The notes under the pieces: generated by a model | What the model saw: the letters and a program-made list of their open reading frames with translations, nothing else | Database searches by the model: none | Told to the model about the DNA's origin: nothing | Part shown: positions 1-6,999 of the stretch, piece after piece | How the letters are laid out: each line of letters opens with the position of its first letter | Position numbering within the stretch: position 1 is the first letter of the stretch | Assembly (NCBI GenBank): GCA_031276435.1 | Contig: JAISNB010000037.1 | Coordinates: forward strand, 1 to 34,554 | Direction: 5' to 3' | Length of the DNA: 34,554 nucleotides | From: Burkholderiaceae bacterium | GTDB taxonomy: Bacteria; Pseudomonadota; Gammaproteobacteria; Burkholderiales; Burkholderiaceae_C | Translations under genes and position numbers: made by a program

Positions 1-111
1 CTCGTGCGCTACGAAAAGCTCGAACGCAGTTTCCTCGCCCTCAACCACCTCGCGGCGGCCATCATCGCCTTCCGCAAGGTGCCGTTGACCGTTAATATTA
101 TTTACGGATAG
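1..111 (+). CDS. IS5-family transposase, C-terminal end (5' part outside window)
   Basis: The first 36 codons run open from the window edge to a TAG at 109-111. They encode a C-terminus with the motif RYEKLERSFLALNHL followed by AAAIIAFRKV, which is the usual tail of IS5-type (IS427/IS1031-like) DDE transposases. Only the last helices are visible, so the DDE catalytic residues and the left end of the element lie outside. The bases after the stop (112-130) could hold the right terminal inverted repeat, but without the left end this cannot be confirmed. The element borders a rearranged region carrying duplicated and broken peroxidase sequences, so it may have taken part in that rearrangement. 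Family assignment is fairly safe; whether the element is complete is unknown. Confidence 0.75.
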   Translation, partial: LVRYEKLERSFLALNHLAAAIIAFRKVPLTVNIIYG

Positions 112-239
112 ATTCTAAGCACAACCAATACGCGCCGCGAACAATTTCCTGCCCATGCCATGGCGCTTGCTTTGGCGATGTGGCGCGCCAGGCAGCCTCG
201 GTTCTTGTCTTTTCTTGCCCGCTATGCGCGGGGATGCCG

Positions 240-454
240 CAGGGCGTGGTGGGGCCTGCGCTCATGCGGCTCGATAGCGTTGCAGACAGGGCAGTCCCTG
301 TGGCACGCGCGGCAGGCGGCAACGCGCACCGAGACTCTTCGCTGCCGTGCCGGGCGGGCGCTTGGGCAGCGTTGGGGGGTGTTGTTGTCTCATTGCACCA
401 ACAGTTTCAAGTTTTGCACGTGTGCAGGCATTTTTGCCAAAATTTGAGAACAAA
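240..454. repeat. Diverged non-coding block, copy A (partner at 3749-3961)
   Basis: This stretch matches 3749-3961 over its length. Anchor matches are CAGGGCGTGGTGG at 240 against CAGGGCATGGTGG at 3749, GCAGACAGGGCAG at 282 and 3807, an identical 21-base run at 341-361 and 3864-3884, and TGAGAACAAA at 445 and 3952. The offset between anchors moves from 3509 to 3525, 3523 and 3507, so the copies differ by indels that are not multiples of three; this argues against a conserved protein. Each copy lies ahead of an operon containing a diheme peroxidase-type gene. It may be a shared leader/promoter segment or the remnant of a lost gene. The rest of 112-632 shows only the inverted repeat annotated separately. 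Confidence 0.75.
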
Positions 455-526
455 CCCATAAAATACTACTACTAAATCATTACTATTTTGTCTTTCCGGG
501 CGACCAAATACAGTATATGGTTGTAA

Positions 527-603
527 CTATACAAATTTGGAATGCCTGCTGCTCCAGGCGCGGAGCAATCCCAGCAGGCTGCATGACACGAAAATTTGTA
601 TAG
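527..603. promoter_or_regulatory. Nested 77-nt inverted repeat just upstream of the MauG-like operon
   Basis: The outer arms CTATACAAATTT (527-538) and AAATTTGTATAG (592-603) are perfect 12-base complements. Inside them GCCTGCTG (544-551) and CAGCAGGC (572-579) are a second perfect pair, and GCTCC (551-555) with GGAGC (562-566) can form an alternative inner stem. The element ends 29 bases before the chosen ATG at 633. The right arm includes a TATAGA string that could be a -10 element. It may be an operator, an mRNA leader hairpin, or a small element with terminal repeats. The symmetry is seen directly; the role is inference. Confidence 0.6.
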
Positions 604-632
604 AATCGCAGCTTTTCCCACCTTTGAGCCGC

Positions 633-1061
633 ATGGTGAAGTTTTCTCTGAAGCACAGGCTGGACTTTTTGACTGGACGCTTCCTCTCTCTTGCCACGCT
701 GTCGGGGGCTGTTGTGTTGCTCATGTGCTGTGCGTTCTCTGCTGCTGCGCGCGCGGCTTCGAACGAAGTCGTGGTGAAGCCCGGTGTCTTGCCAGTACCG
801 ATAACTATCAACAAATTCTACGAATTTCCACTGGTGGTTAGCGATGCGAACGGCGCTGGCGTACCAGGGCTGGGTCTGAAAATTCGCGGGCGCATGCCCG
901 AGCACGCTCATGGGCTGCCCACAGAGCCTCAAATCGTTGATGAAGGCGAAGGACGCTACCGGGTCAAAGGATTGAGCTTCAATATGCCAGGCCAATGGGT
1001 GATAGAAATTCTGCGTGACGGTGATTTGCTGTTTCGACAGAAATTCATGGTGCGGTTTTGA
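633..1061 (+). CDS. Periplasmic YtkA/FixH-like domain protein
   Basis: A 142-residue protein with a basic N-terminus, a hydrophobic stretch at about 18-36 and a likely signal cleavage after ARA (about residue 41). The mature ~100 residues look like the small beta-sandwich YtkA-like/FixH-like domain: a strand region PLVVSDANG, then MPEHAHGLP (88-96) and a GRYRVKGLSFNMPGQW segment (108-122). The His-x-His motif (H91, H93) with M88 and M118 could bind a metal such as copper, but this is inference. W122 is the only tryptophan. The ATG at 633 is chosen because the signal peptide starts there; an in-frame ATG at 537 would lie in the inverted repeat. No clear Shine-Dalgarno is seen. It is the first gene of a three-gene operon, ending within 10 bases of the MauG-like gene. 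Confidence 0.7.
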   Translation: MVKFSLKHRLDFLTGRFLSLATLSGAVVLLMCCAFSAAARAASNEVVVKPGVLPVPITINKFYEFPLVVSDANGAGVPGLGLKIRGRMPEHAHGLPTEPQIVDEGEGRYRVKGLSFNMPGQWVIEILRDGDLLFRQKFMVRF

Positions 1062-1069
1062 AGTTCATC

Positions 1070-2323
1070 ATGTCCAGGGTTTTGCTGGCCTCCTGCGGAT
1101 TGGTTTTTACTCTGCTGCTCATCCTGTTTCTGATGTTCCACCACACCCATGCCGGGAGTATGCATTCGATGTGGTCAGACGACGATATCGCCGTTTTACG
1201 GAGTTTGCGTTTTTCCACACAAGACGTTGCCGACAAGAATCGCTCCAATGAACTGCTTTTCCGGGAGGATGCCATCGAGTTGGGCAGGCGCTTATTTCAC
1301 GATACTGGCCTGAGCGGTTCTGGCAAAGTGGCCTGCGCGTCCTGCCATCGGCCGGAAGATGGTTATCAGGACACGCAGTCCATTACCTACCAGCTCGATC
1401 CGGACGCAATGCATCGCGCGCCCGGTTTGCTGGGAGTCGCTTTACAGGACTGGTTTTTCTGGGATGGTCGCGCGGACTCGCTCTGGAGTCAGGCGCTGGT
1501 TGTTATCGAAAGCCCGATGGAGATGGCGTCGAGCCGTTTGTACGCGGTGCGGCATCTGTGCACGCAATATGGGGGAAACTTTTCCGAGCTGCTACAAAGT
1601 TGCCGCGGGGTCGACCTGTCCGCCGTGCCCGTGCACGCCTCGCCGCGAGTGGCTGATGAGAACTGGAGAAATCTTGGCGCCGAACAGCGGGATAAGATCA
1701 ACAAACTGTTTGTCGTTATCGGGAAAAGTATTGCCGCTTTCGAGGCCGGGCTGATGCCACCGATCTCCCGCTTTGATCTTTATGTCGATGCGCTTGTCGA
1801 AGGCAATCATGCCAGGGCCGCTACGCTCCTGGATGAAAAAGAATTGGCTGGATTAAAGCTGTTTCTTAATACGCAGATCACCGGCTGCATCAATTGTCAC
1901 AACGGCCCGATGTTCTCCAGTTCGGGTTTTTTTGCCGTCGCAACCGACACGCCGGGAAAGCCGGAGCATGACCGCCAGCGTGGCGTTGGCATTTTGCTTG
2001 ACAGCGAATTCAACTGCCTGAAATGGGACGAGGGCGATTCCGGGGGCTGTCCCAAACTCCAGTACATCAAGAACGATCCCGCAGAGACGACGGGCGCCTA
2101 TAAGGTGCCCTCGCTGCGCAATCTTCGTCATGCGCCCGCTTTCATGCATGACGGTAGTCTTCCGAATCTCGGAGCCGTCATCGAACACTACCGGACTCCC
2201 GCAATTTTTCCCTTGCGGCATATTGATATTCGTCCAGCGGCAATGCTGCCGCATCAGCGCGAGCAATTGCTCGCTTTTTTAAATGTACTTGGAACAGGCG
2301 TTTCTCGCCAGGAACCTCAATGA
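1070..2323 (+). CDS. MauG/cytochrome c peroxidase-family diheme protein
   Basis: A 417-residue exported or membrane-anchored protein with one hydrophobic segment near the N-terminus and two c-type heme sites, CASCH (C89, C92, H93) and CINCH (C273, C276, H277). It has the WDGRA motif (131-135) typical of the bacterial diheme peroxidase/MauG family and a KVPSLRNL segment followed by MHDGS (359-363). The paralogue at 4089 has PYFHDGS at this place; here Phe and Met replace Tyr and Phe. Two extra cysteines (C316, C327) between the heme sites could form a disulfide. Family members either reduce H2O2 or oxidise residues of a partner protein; the partner here could be a neighbour. ATG 1070 is used; a TTG at 1058 overlapping the upstream stop would add four residues. 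No strong Shine-Dalgarno is seen. Confidence 0.88.
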   Translation: MSRVLLASCGLVFTLLLILFLMFHHTHAGSMHSMWSDDDIAVLRSLRFSTQDVADKNRSNELLFREDAIELGRRLFHDTGLSGSGKVACASCHRPEDGYQDTQSITYQLDPDAMHRAPGLLGVALQDWFFWDGRADSLWSQALVVIESPMEMASSRLYAVRHLCTQYGGNFSELLQSCRGVDLSAVPVHASPRVADENWRNLGAEQRDKINKLFVVIGKSIAAFEAGLMPPISRFDLYVDALVEGNHARAATLLDEKELAGLKLFLNTQITGCINCHNGPMFSSSGFFAVATDTPGKPEHDRQRGVGILLDSEFNCLKWDEGDSGGCPKLQYIKNDPAETTGAYKVPSLRNLRHAPAFMHDGSLPNLGAVIEHYRTPAIFPLRHIDIRPAAMLPHQREQLLAFLNVLGTGVSRQEPQ

Positions 2324-3303
2324 AAAATAAATTTTTCCTGTTGCCCTTGTTGTCCTTTTTTCATCTGGCAGCGCAAGCGCATGTGCAATGGTTTGTTACG
2401 ACCGAGCAGATGAAGAATGTTTCCCTGCCGCTGGACATGGTGAGCCTGTGGCTGACTGTGGGCGTGCTGGCCTGCACACTGGTCGCGGTGCTGTTGACCC
2501 GGCATGCCAGCATCTCTTCGATCACGGAGCAACTGCTTTGCCGCATTCCCGTGTTTGACCACCGGCTGTATCTGGTGTACTTCATGACCTTGATTGCTGT
2601 TTTTCTTGTCATGATCCTGCTCCAGGGCGGATTTCTCGCGCCCAACCTGATTTTGCCGCAATCCCTGTTGTCACTCGGCGTTTTGCTGCAAGCGGCCATC
2701 GTTGTCTGTGCGACATTCAGCACGTCGCTGGCAGGGATTGTGATGCTGATTACGACGCTGTTCGTTGTGTTCGTTTTTCCATCAATATCGATCAATTACG
2801 TGTTCGAGCTTGGCGCCATCGGCATTTTCATGGTGTTGAACGGGCCAGTCATCAGTACTGTGGATCAATGGATGCTGCCTGCGTGCAAGTCGGAACGGTT
2901 TTGGAAGCTTTCTGTCCGGATTCTCCGCATGGGTATCGGTTTGCAACTGGTCGTACTCGCCCTCACGGAAAAATTGATATATCCGGGTTTGGGGCTTGTT
3001 TTTATCGAGATGTATCCGTTTTATAACTTTTTCATCCTCCTCGGACTGGATCAGGTAAGCAATTTGCATTTCATTTATTTCATTGGTATTTCCGAATTGG
3101 TGTTGGGATTGATGTTGATGTTTGGCATTGCCAGCCGCCTGGTGCTGGTGGCGTTGGCCGCAGCCTTTACGACAACCGCCATTATCCACGGCGTGCATGA
3201 AATTCTGGGTCACCTGCCGATTTTCGCCGCCGCCGTTATTTTGTTGCTGGAATGCGTCAATCAAGCCAGACCGCGAGGCCAGTCCCGCAAGAAAGGTGTT
3301 TGA
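2320..3303 (+). CDS. DoxX-like polytopic membrane protein with N-terminal His after signal peptide
   Basis: A 327-residue protein. Residues 1-20 form a typical signal peptide ending AQA, so the mature protein would begin His21-Val-Gln-Trp24-Phe. About seven hydrophobic segments follow, spaced through residues 38-315, with the loop and helix style of DoxX/DoxD-like proteins (for example GLGLVFIEMYPF, then a segment with FIYFIGISELVLGLMLMFG). The start codon overlaps the upstream stop as ATGA (2320-2323) with AGGA just ahead, so translation is probably coupled to the diheme gene. Codon use is AT-richer than in the core genes downstream, suggesting transfer. Function is unknown; an N-terminal histidine can act as a metal ligand, and the family is linked to respiratory electron transfer, so a redox or copper role is possible but unproven. 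Confidence 0.7.
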   Translation: MKNKFFLLPLLSFFHLAAQAHVQWFVTTEQMKNVSLPLDMVSLWLTVGVLACTLVAVLLTRHASISSITEQLLCRIPVFDHRLYLVYFMTLIAVFLVMILLQGGFLAPNLILPQSLLSLGVLLQAAIVVCATFSTSLAGIVMLITTLFVVFVFPSISINYVFELGAIGIFMVLNGPVISTVDQWMLPACKSERFWKLSVRILRMGIGLQLVVLALTEKLIYPGLGLVFIEMYPFYNFFILLGLDQVSNLHFIYFIGISELVLGLMLMFGIASRLVLVALAAAFTTTAIIHGVHEILGHLPIFAAAVILLLECVNQARPRGQSRKKGV

Positions 3304-3326
3304 GGATGTTTCCTGAAAAATCAATG

Positions 3327-3385
3327 AGATGCCACGGAGCCGGACGGAGCGGGAATATGCAGGGTTTTGCTAACGGCATCTTTTT
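3327..3385 (+). terminator. Possible terminator after the MauG-like operon
   Basis: AGATGCC (3327-3333) pairs with GGCATCT (3375-3381), and the right arm runs into five T's (3381-3385), 24 bases after the last gene. The loop of about 41 bases is long, so this is weak unless an inner stem forms. Nothing else is recognised between 3304 and 3500. Confidence 0.35.
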
Positions 3386-3554
3386 GTGAATGACAAGTTA
3401 GTTCTTGGTACTGCGTTCAAAGGGATGCGCCGCGCGGCAAACCGGGGCCATGCACACAGGGCATTGTTGCGGGCGGGAACGAACCGCCGCCCAGAATAAG
3501 TTGTTCCAATCTTCCGGGCGCGGCGTTCTCTTCTCTTAACCCGGAAGCCTGCTC

Positions 3555-3725
3555 ATGAAGAAAAAGTGCTGCCCGCGCAATGCAGGCGCTGGCAGCCGCT
3601 TGTGCATGCCGCCAGCGATGGCGCTGAGCGCGCAGGATTGCAGCGCGAACGAACCCACCCAGTCCCCCGCACTGGATAAGGAAGGTCGGCCCCCGGCAGA
3701 AATGACTTCAGACGACAGCAAGTAA
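3555..3725 (+). pseudogene. Decayed 5' fragment of a diheme cytochrome c peroxidase gene
   Basis: A 56-codon open frame from ATG 3555 to TAA 3725 matches the start of the intact peroxidase gene at 4089. The protein aligns as CMPPAMALSAQDCSANEP against CMLPAAALYAQDRSASEP, followed in both by PALD plus a basic residue. The DNA match extends upstream: TCCAA...GGGCGCGGCGTT at 3515-3536 resembles TCCAA...GGGCGCGCGGCGTT at about 4050-4073. After the signal-peptide region the similarity ends: there are no CxxCH sites, and the frame stops where the heme domain should begin. The hydrophobic part of the signal peptide is also disrupted by frame changes near the start. It is followed directly by repeat copy A'. 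A short functional peptide is possible, but a broken duplicate is much likelier. Confidence 0.75.
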
Positions 3726-3748
3726 GTGGTCTTGCGCCTTATATGTCT

Positions 3749-3961
3749 CAGGGCATGGTGGTGGAGTAGCGCGTGTGATCGATCACGGGCCGATGGCGCC
3801 GCGCGCGCAGACAGGGCAGAGACCCTGGGGGCGCAGGCAGGCGGCAATGCTACCGAGTCTCGCGCTGCCGTGCCGGGCGGGCGCCTGGCAGCGTTGAGCG
3901 GGATTTTTGTCTCATTGTGACAACATTTTTGCGCGTGGGCAGGCCAAAAAATGAGAACAAA
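3749..3961. repeat. Diverged non-coding block, copy A' (partner at 240-454)
   Basis: Second copy of the block described at 240-454, sharing a 21-base identical run (3864-3884) and several shorter anchors in the same order. It lies between the peroxidase fragment and the intact peroxidase operon. It contains the perfect palindrome GTGATCGATCAC (3775-3786), which copy A lacks. No credible gene is seen between 3726 and 4088; this block, the palindrome and the CTTCAAAGT repeats account for the stretch. Confidence 0.75.
3775..3786. promoter_or_regulatory. Perfect 12-bp palindrome, possible operator
   Basis: GTGATCGATCAC is its own reverse complement and is preceded by T, giving TGTGATCGATCAC. The arms resemble CRP/FNR-type half-sites, but the spacer is shorter than the usual consensus for either. 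It lies about 300 bases ahead of the peroxidase gene, which is far for a classical activator site. Confidence 0.25.
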
Positions 3962-3996
3962 GTCACACTTTTGGACTATTTTTTTGTTGTCATGCG

Positions 3997-4040
3997 CTTC
4001 AAAGTGACCAACTCCCGTATAGTGAAGGCTACTTCAAAGT
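3997..4040. promoter_or_regulatory. Paired CTTCAAAGT direct repeats in the peroxidase promoter region
   Basis: CTTCAAAGT occurs at 3997-4005 and 4032-4040, start to start 35 bases apart. The second copy sits in CTACTTCAAAGTAG, a near-palindrome with 6-base arms (4030-4043). Between them is TATAGT (4018-4023), a possible -10 element. The arrangement, 50-90 bases ahead of the ATG at 4089, looks like regulator binding sites flanking a promoter. No known regulator is recognised. Confidence 0.35.
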
Positions 4041-4088
4041 AGCTGCCGTCCAAGCCTTGGGCGCGCGGCGTTTTCATGACCGACCTGT

Positions 4089-5132
4089 ATGAAGCACTAT
4101 CCAAAAAATGTTGTCCGCAGAGCGCGGACACTGCTGGCGCTGGCCGTCGCTTGCATGTTGCCAGCGGCGGCGTTGTACGCGCAAGATCGCAGCGCAAGCG
4201 AGCCGATCAAGCCCCTGCCGCCCAAACCCGCGCTGGATGCCAAGAAGGTCGAGCTGGGCAGGCTGTTGTTCAATGACGCGCGGTTTTCCGATGACGGGTC
4301 GGTGTCTTGCGCCTCGTGCCACAAGGTCGAGGCGGGCGGGGCCGATGCGGGGCGCAAGCTCTCTGTTGGGGTGCGCAAGCAAAGCGGAACCATCAACTCG
4401 CCATCGGTGCTCACGGCGGCCTACAACTTTCGCCAGTTCTGGGATGGTCGCGCCGACACGCTGGAAAACCAGATTCCGCATGTGCTGAGCAATCCGCGCG
4501 AGTTTGGCAGCACCTGGCCCGCGGTGGTGGCGCGCCTGAGCGCCGATCCCAAGCTGGTTGGCGCCGTCAAGGAGGTGTACGGCACAACCGCGCTTTCGCA
4601 GCGCAATCTGAGCGATGCCATCGCCACGTATGAACGCTCGCTGCCGGAGCCGTCGCGTTTCGATCAATACCTGCGTGGCGACAGCCAGGCCATTACCGAG
4701 GATGAGCGGCAAGGCTACGTCAAGTTCAAGTCGTATGGTTGCATTGCCTGCCACCAGGGCGTGAACGTGGGCGGCAACATGTATCAGCGCTTGGGCGTGC
4801 TGGGCGATTACTTCAACGACCGCGGCGGCCCGCTGACCACGGACGACATGGGGCGCTTCAACGTGACCCGGCGCGAATCGGACCGGCACGTCTTCAAAGT
4901 GCCCAGTCTGCGCAACGTGGCGCTGACGCCGCCTTATTTCCACGATGGCTCGGCCACCACTTTGGAGCAGGCCGTGCAGGCCATGTTCAAGTACCAGTTG
5001 GGCCGCAGCGCGCCGCCGCAGGATGCCGCCCAGATCGTGCAGTTTCTGCGCGCGCTGACGGCGCAATCGATTGAAAAGAACCAGCGCGGCGCTACCACCG
5101 CCGCCACGGCACAAGCGAGCCAGAAGCCATGA
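4089..5132 (+). CDS. Diheme cytochrome c peroxidase, periplasmic
   Basis: A 347-residue protein with a signal peptide (basic start, hydrophobic 13-28, likely cleavage after ALYAQ or nearby). Two heme c sites are CASCH (C74, C77, H78) and CIACH (C218, C221, H222). Family motifs are WDGRAD (118-123), KVPSLRN (270-276) and PPYFHDGS (281-288). The length fits bacterial diheme cytochrome c peroxidases, which reduce H2O2 to water in the periplasm with electrons from cytochrome c or cupredoxins. M231 is a possible distal ligand of the high-potential heme, a guess from position. The stop overlaps the start of the histidine kinase gene (ATGA at 5129-5132), so enzyme and sensor are co-expressed. The C-terminus after about residue 325 is a polar Ala/Thr/Gln tail. 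Confidence 0.9.
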   Translation: MKHYPKNVVRRARTLLALAVACMLPAAALYAQDRSASEPIKPLPPKPALDAKKVELGRLLFNDARFSDDGSVSCASCHKVEAGGADAGRKLSVGVRKQSGTINSPSVLTAAYNFRQFWDGRADTLENQIPHVLSNPREFGSTWPAVVARLSADPKLVGAVKEVYGTTALSQRNLSDAIATYERSLPEPSRFDQYLRGDSQAITEDERQGYVKFKSYGCIACHQGVNVGGNMYQRLGVLGDYFNDRGGPLTTDDMGRFNVTRRESDRHVFKVPSLRNVALTPPYFHDGSATTLEQAVQAMFKYQLGRSAPPQDAAQIVQFLRALTAQSIEKNQRGATTAATAQASQKP

Positions 5133-6967
5133 AGCCCAGAACCCGAACCTTTGTCTCCTGGCTGATTGGCTTGCTGCTGGCCGCCCTGGCCTTTGGTGTG
5201 CTGGGCTTTCTGGTGGTCAAAAGCCGCAGCTACGACTCGCAACTGCGCACCGATCTGGTCGCCAACCTGCGCGATTTGCGCGAGATGAACGCGCGGCTGG
5301 ACGTGGATGTGCTGCGCTCGCGCAATGGCCTGAACAACGACTACGACCCGTTGGGCGAAAACTTGCAGGCCATCCAGAGCGTCAATGAGCGCCTGATGGC
5401 GCAAGCGGCCAACGCCCGCATGGATGCCACAGCCCTCAAGAATCTGGCCGATGTGTTCCAGCAAAAGCTCAATGTCATCGACGACTTCAAGGCCACCAAC
5501 GCCATTTTGCTGAACTCGCTGCGCTACCTGCCCACGGCCATGGAAGATGTGGAAAAAAATCCGCAGGCCGACGCCGACTTGCGCCTGCGCGTCAACCGGG
5601 TGGTGGCCGACGTTTTTCGTGCCAGCCTGCTGAGCGATTCGATCAACGCGCAGCAGGTGCGCGCCCAGTTGCGGCAGGTCATCGAGAACGTGGCCATCAC
5701 GGCGGGGCCTGAATCGGAGCTTGCGCAAATCGCGCAGGGCTTTCAGCTTCACGCGCTCACCATCTTGCGCCAGCGCGAAACCGAAGTGACCCTGTTCGAG
5801 CAATTGCAGGCCATTCCGATGCGCAGGCAGCTCGATGCCGCGCAGTCATCGCTGGAAGCGCAGTTCGAGCTACGGTCCGAAGGCAGCGAGATGTACCGCG
5901 ACTTCCTGGCCATCTACTCGGCCGTCCTGTTGCTGGGGCTGTTCTACATCGCCTGGCGTCTGGCGGCCAGTTACCGCCTGCTGGCGCGTGCCAATCGCCA
6001 GCTTGGCGAGGCCAACGCGCATCTGGAGCAGCGCGTGGAAGAGCGCACGCACGACCTCAACCGCGCCATGGAAGACCTCAAGGCATCCGAGGCCGACCTG
6101 ATCCAGTCAGAAAAAATGGCCTCGCTGGGGCAAATGGTGGCGGGCGTCGCGCACGAGATCAATACGCCGCTGGGCTACGTGCGTGGTACCGTGGAATTCA
6201 TGGATGGCGTCATGGGCGGCAACATCCACCCGTATTGCGAGCAAACGCGCCAGCTTCTGCAAGCCATGCGCAAGCCCGACGCCACCGAGGACGAAATCCA
6301 TCAAAACTACGAAACGGCGCTGGCGAGCATGGAAAACATGGACGCGCAGCTCACGAGCGATTTGCAAACCGCGCTGAAAAACAGCCTGCACGGGCTGGAC
6401 CAGATCAGCGAGATCGTGCTCAACCTCAAGAACTTCAGCCGCCTCGACCGCAGCCGCAACACCTTGTACAAGGTAGAAGACGGCATCGACAGCGCCTTGC
6501 TGCTGGCCAAGCAGCAGGTCAAGCACCGCAAAATCGTCAAGATGTACGGCAACACGGTGCCCATCCTGTGTGCGCCCTCGCAAATCAACCAGGTCATGCT
6601 CAACCTCATCACCAACGCAGTGCAGGCCACCACCGAAGAAAACGGCACCATCACCATCACCACGACCCACAAGAATGCCGACACCATTCAGATCAAAGTG
6701 GCCGACAATGGCAAGGGCATACCGGAAGATCAGCTTGGGAAAATCTTCGATCCCTTCTACACCACCAAGGCCATTGGCCAGGGAACCGGGCTTGGGCTGT
6801 CCATCGTGTACAAAATCATCGAACAGCACAAGGGCAAGATCGAAGTCTTTTCCAGGCCCGGGGTTGGAACGCTGTTTTCCATAGAGCTTCCCGTCGGCAG
6901 CGCGGACAAAAACGAACCCGGGGCGGAAACCACCACAAGCGGTGAGTTGCTGCTCCTGGATGATTGA
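5129..6967 (+). CDS. Membrane sensor histidine kinase with helical periplasmic (DAHL-like) domain
   Basis: A 612-residue kinase. Transmembrane segments are at about 10-30 and 259-277; between them lies a ~230-residue, almost purely helical periplasmic domain, consistent with the DAHL sensor type. A coiled coil (about 283-325) leads into the HisKA motif with phospho-acceptor H342 (AHEINTPLG). The ATPase domain has the N box (N492, N496), DNGKGI (526-531), FDPFYTTK (540-547) and GTGLGLSIV (552-560), so it should be active. About 60 residues between the two halves of the dimerisation domain (roughly 360-420) are longer than usual. The gene overlaps the peroxidase stop and is followed 32 bases later by its likely response regulator. 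The signal is unknown; redox state, peroxide or contact with the peroxidase is an inference from context. Confidence 0.9.
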   Translation: MKPRTRTFVSWLIGLLLAALAFGVLGFLVVKSRSYDSQLRTDLVANLRDLREMNARLDVDVLRSRNGLNNDYDPLGENLQAIQSVNERLMAQAANARMDATALKNLADVFQQKLNVIDDFKATNAILLNSLRYLPTAMEDVEKNPQADADLRLRVNRVVADVFRASLLSDSINAQQVRAQLRQVIENVAITAGPESELAQIAQGFQLHALTILRQRETEVTLFEQLQAIPMRRQLDAAQSSLEAQFELRSEGSEMYRDFLAIYSAVLLLGLFYIAWRLAASYRLLARANRQLGEANAHLEQRVEERTHDLNRAMEDLKASEADLIQSEKMASLGQMVAGVAHEINTPLGYVRGTVEFMDGVMGGNIHPYCEQTRQLLQAMRKPDATEDEIHQNYETALASMENMDAQLTSDLQTALKNSLHGLDQISEIVLNLKNFSRLDRSRNTLYKVEDGIDSALLLAKQQVKHRKIVKMYGNTVPILCAPSQINQVMLNLITNAVQATTEENGTITITTTHKNADTIQIKVADNGKGIPEDQLGKIFDPFYTTKAIGQGTGLGLSIVYKIIEQHKGKIEVFSRPGVGTLFSIELPVGSADKNEPGAETTTSGELLLLDD

Positions 6968-6999
6968 GACAAACCTGAAAACCAGGGAGAAAACCACAA

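Noticed and set aside
180..461. Possible small protein in repeat copy A, with some similarity to a frame in copy A'
   Set aside because: The two DNA copies differ by indels that are not multiples of three, so the protein similarity is a by-product of DNA similarity.
537..632. Longer version of the YtkA-like protein starting at ATG 537
   Set aside because: It would put 32 residues ahead of a good signal peptide and would begin inside the inverted repeat.
633..3303. Methanobactin (mbn) operon
   Set aside because: There is no precursor peptide, MbnB or MbnC gene, and the small protein does not show clear MbnP features; only the idea of a MauG-like enzyme with a partner carries over.
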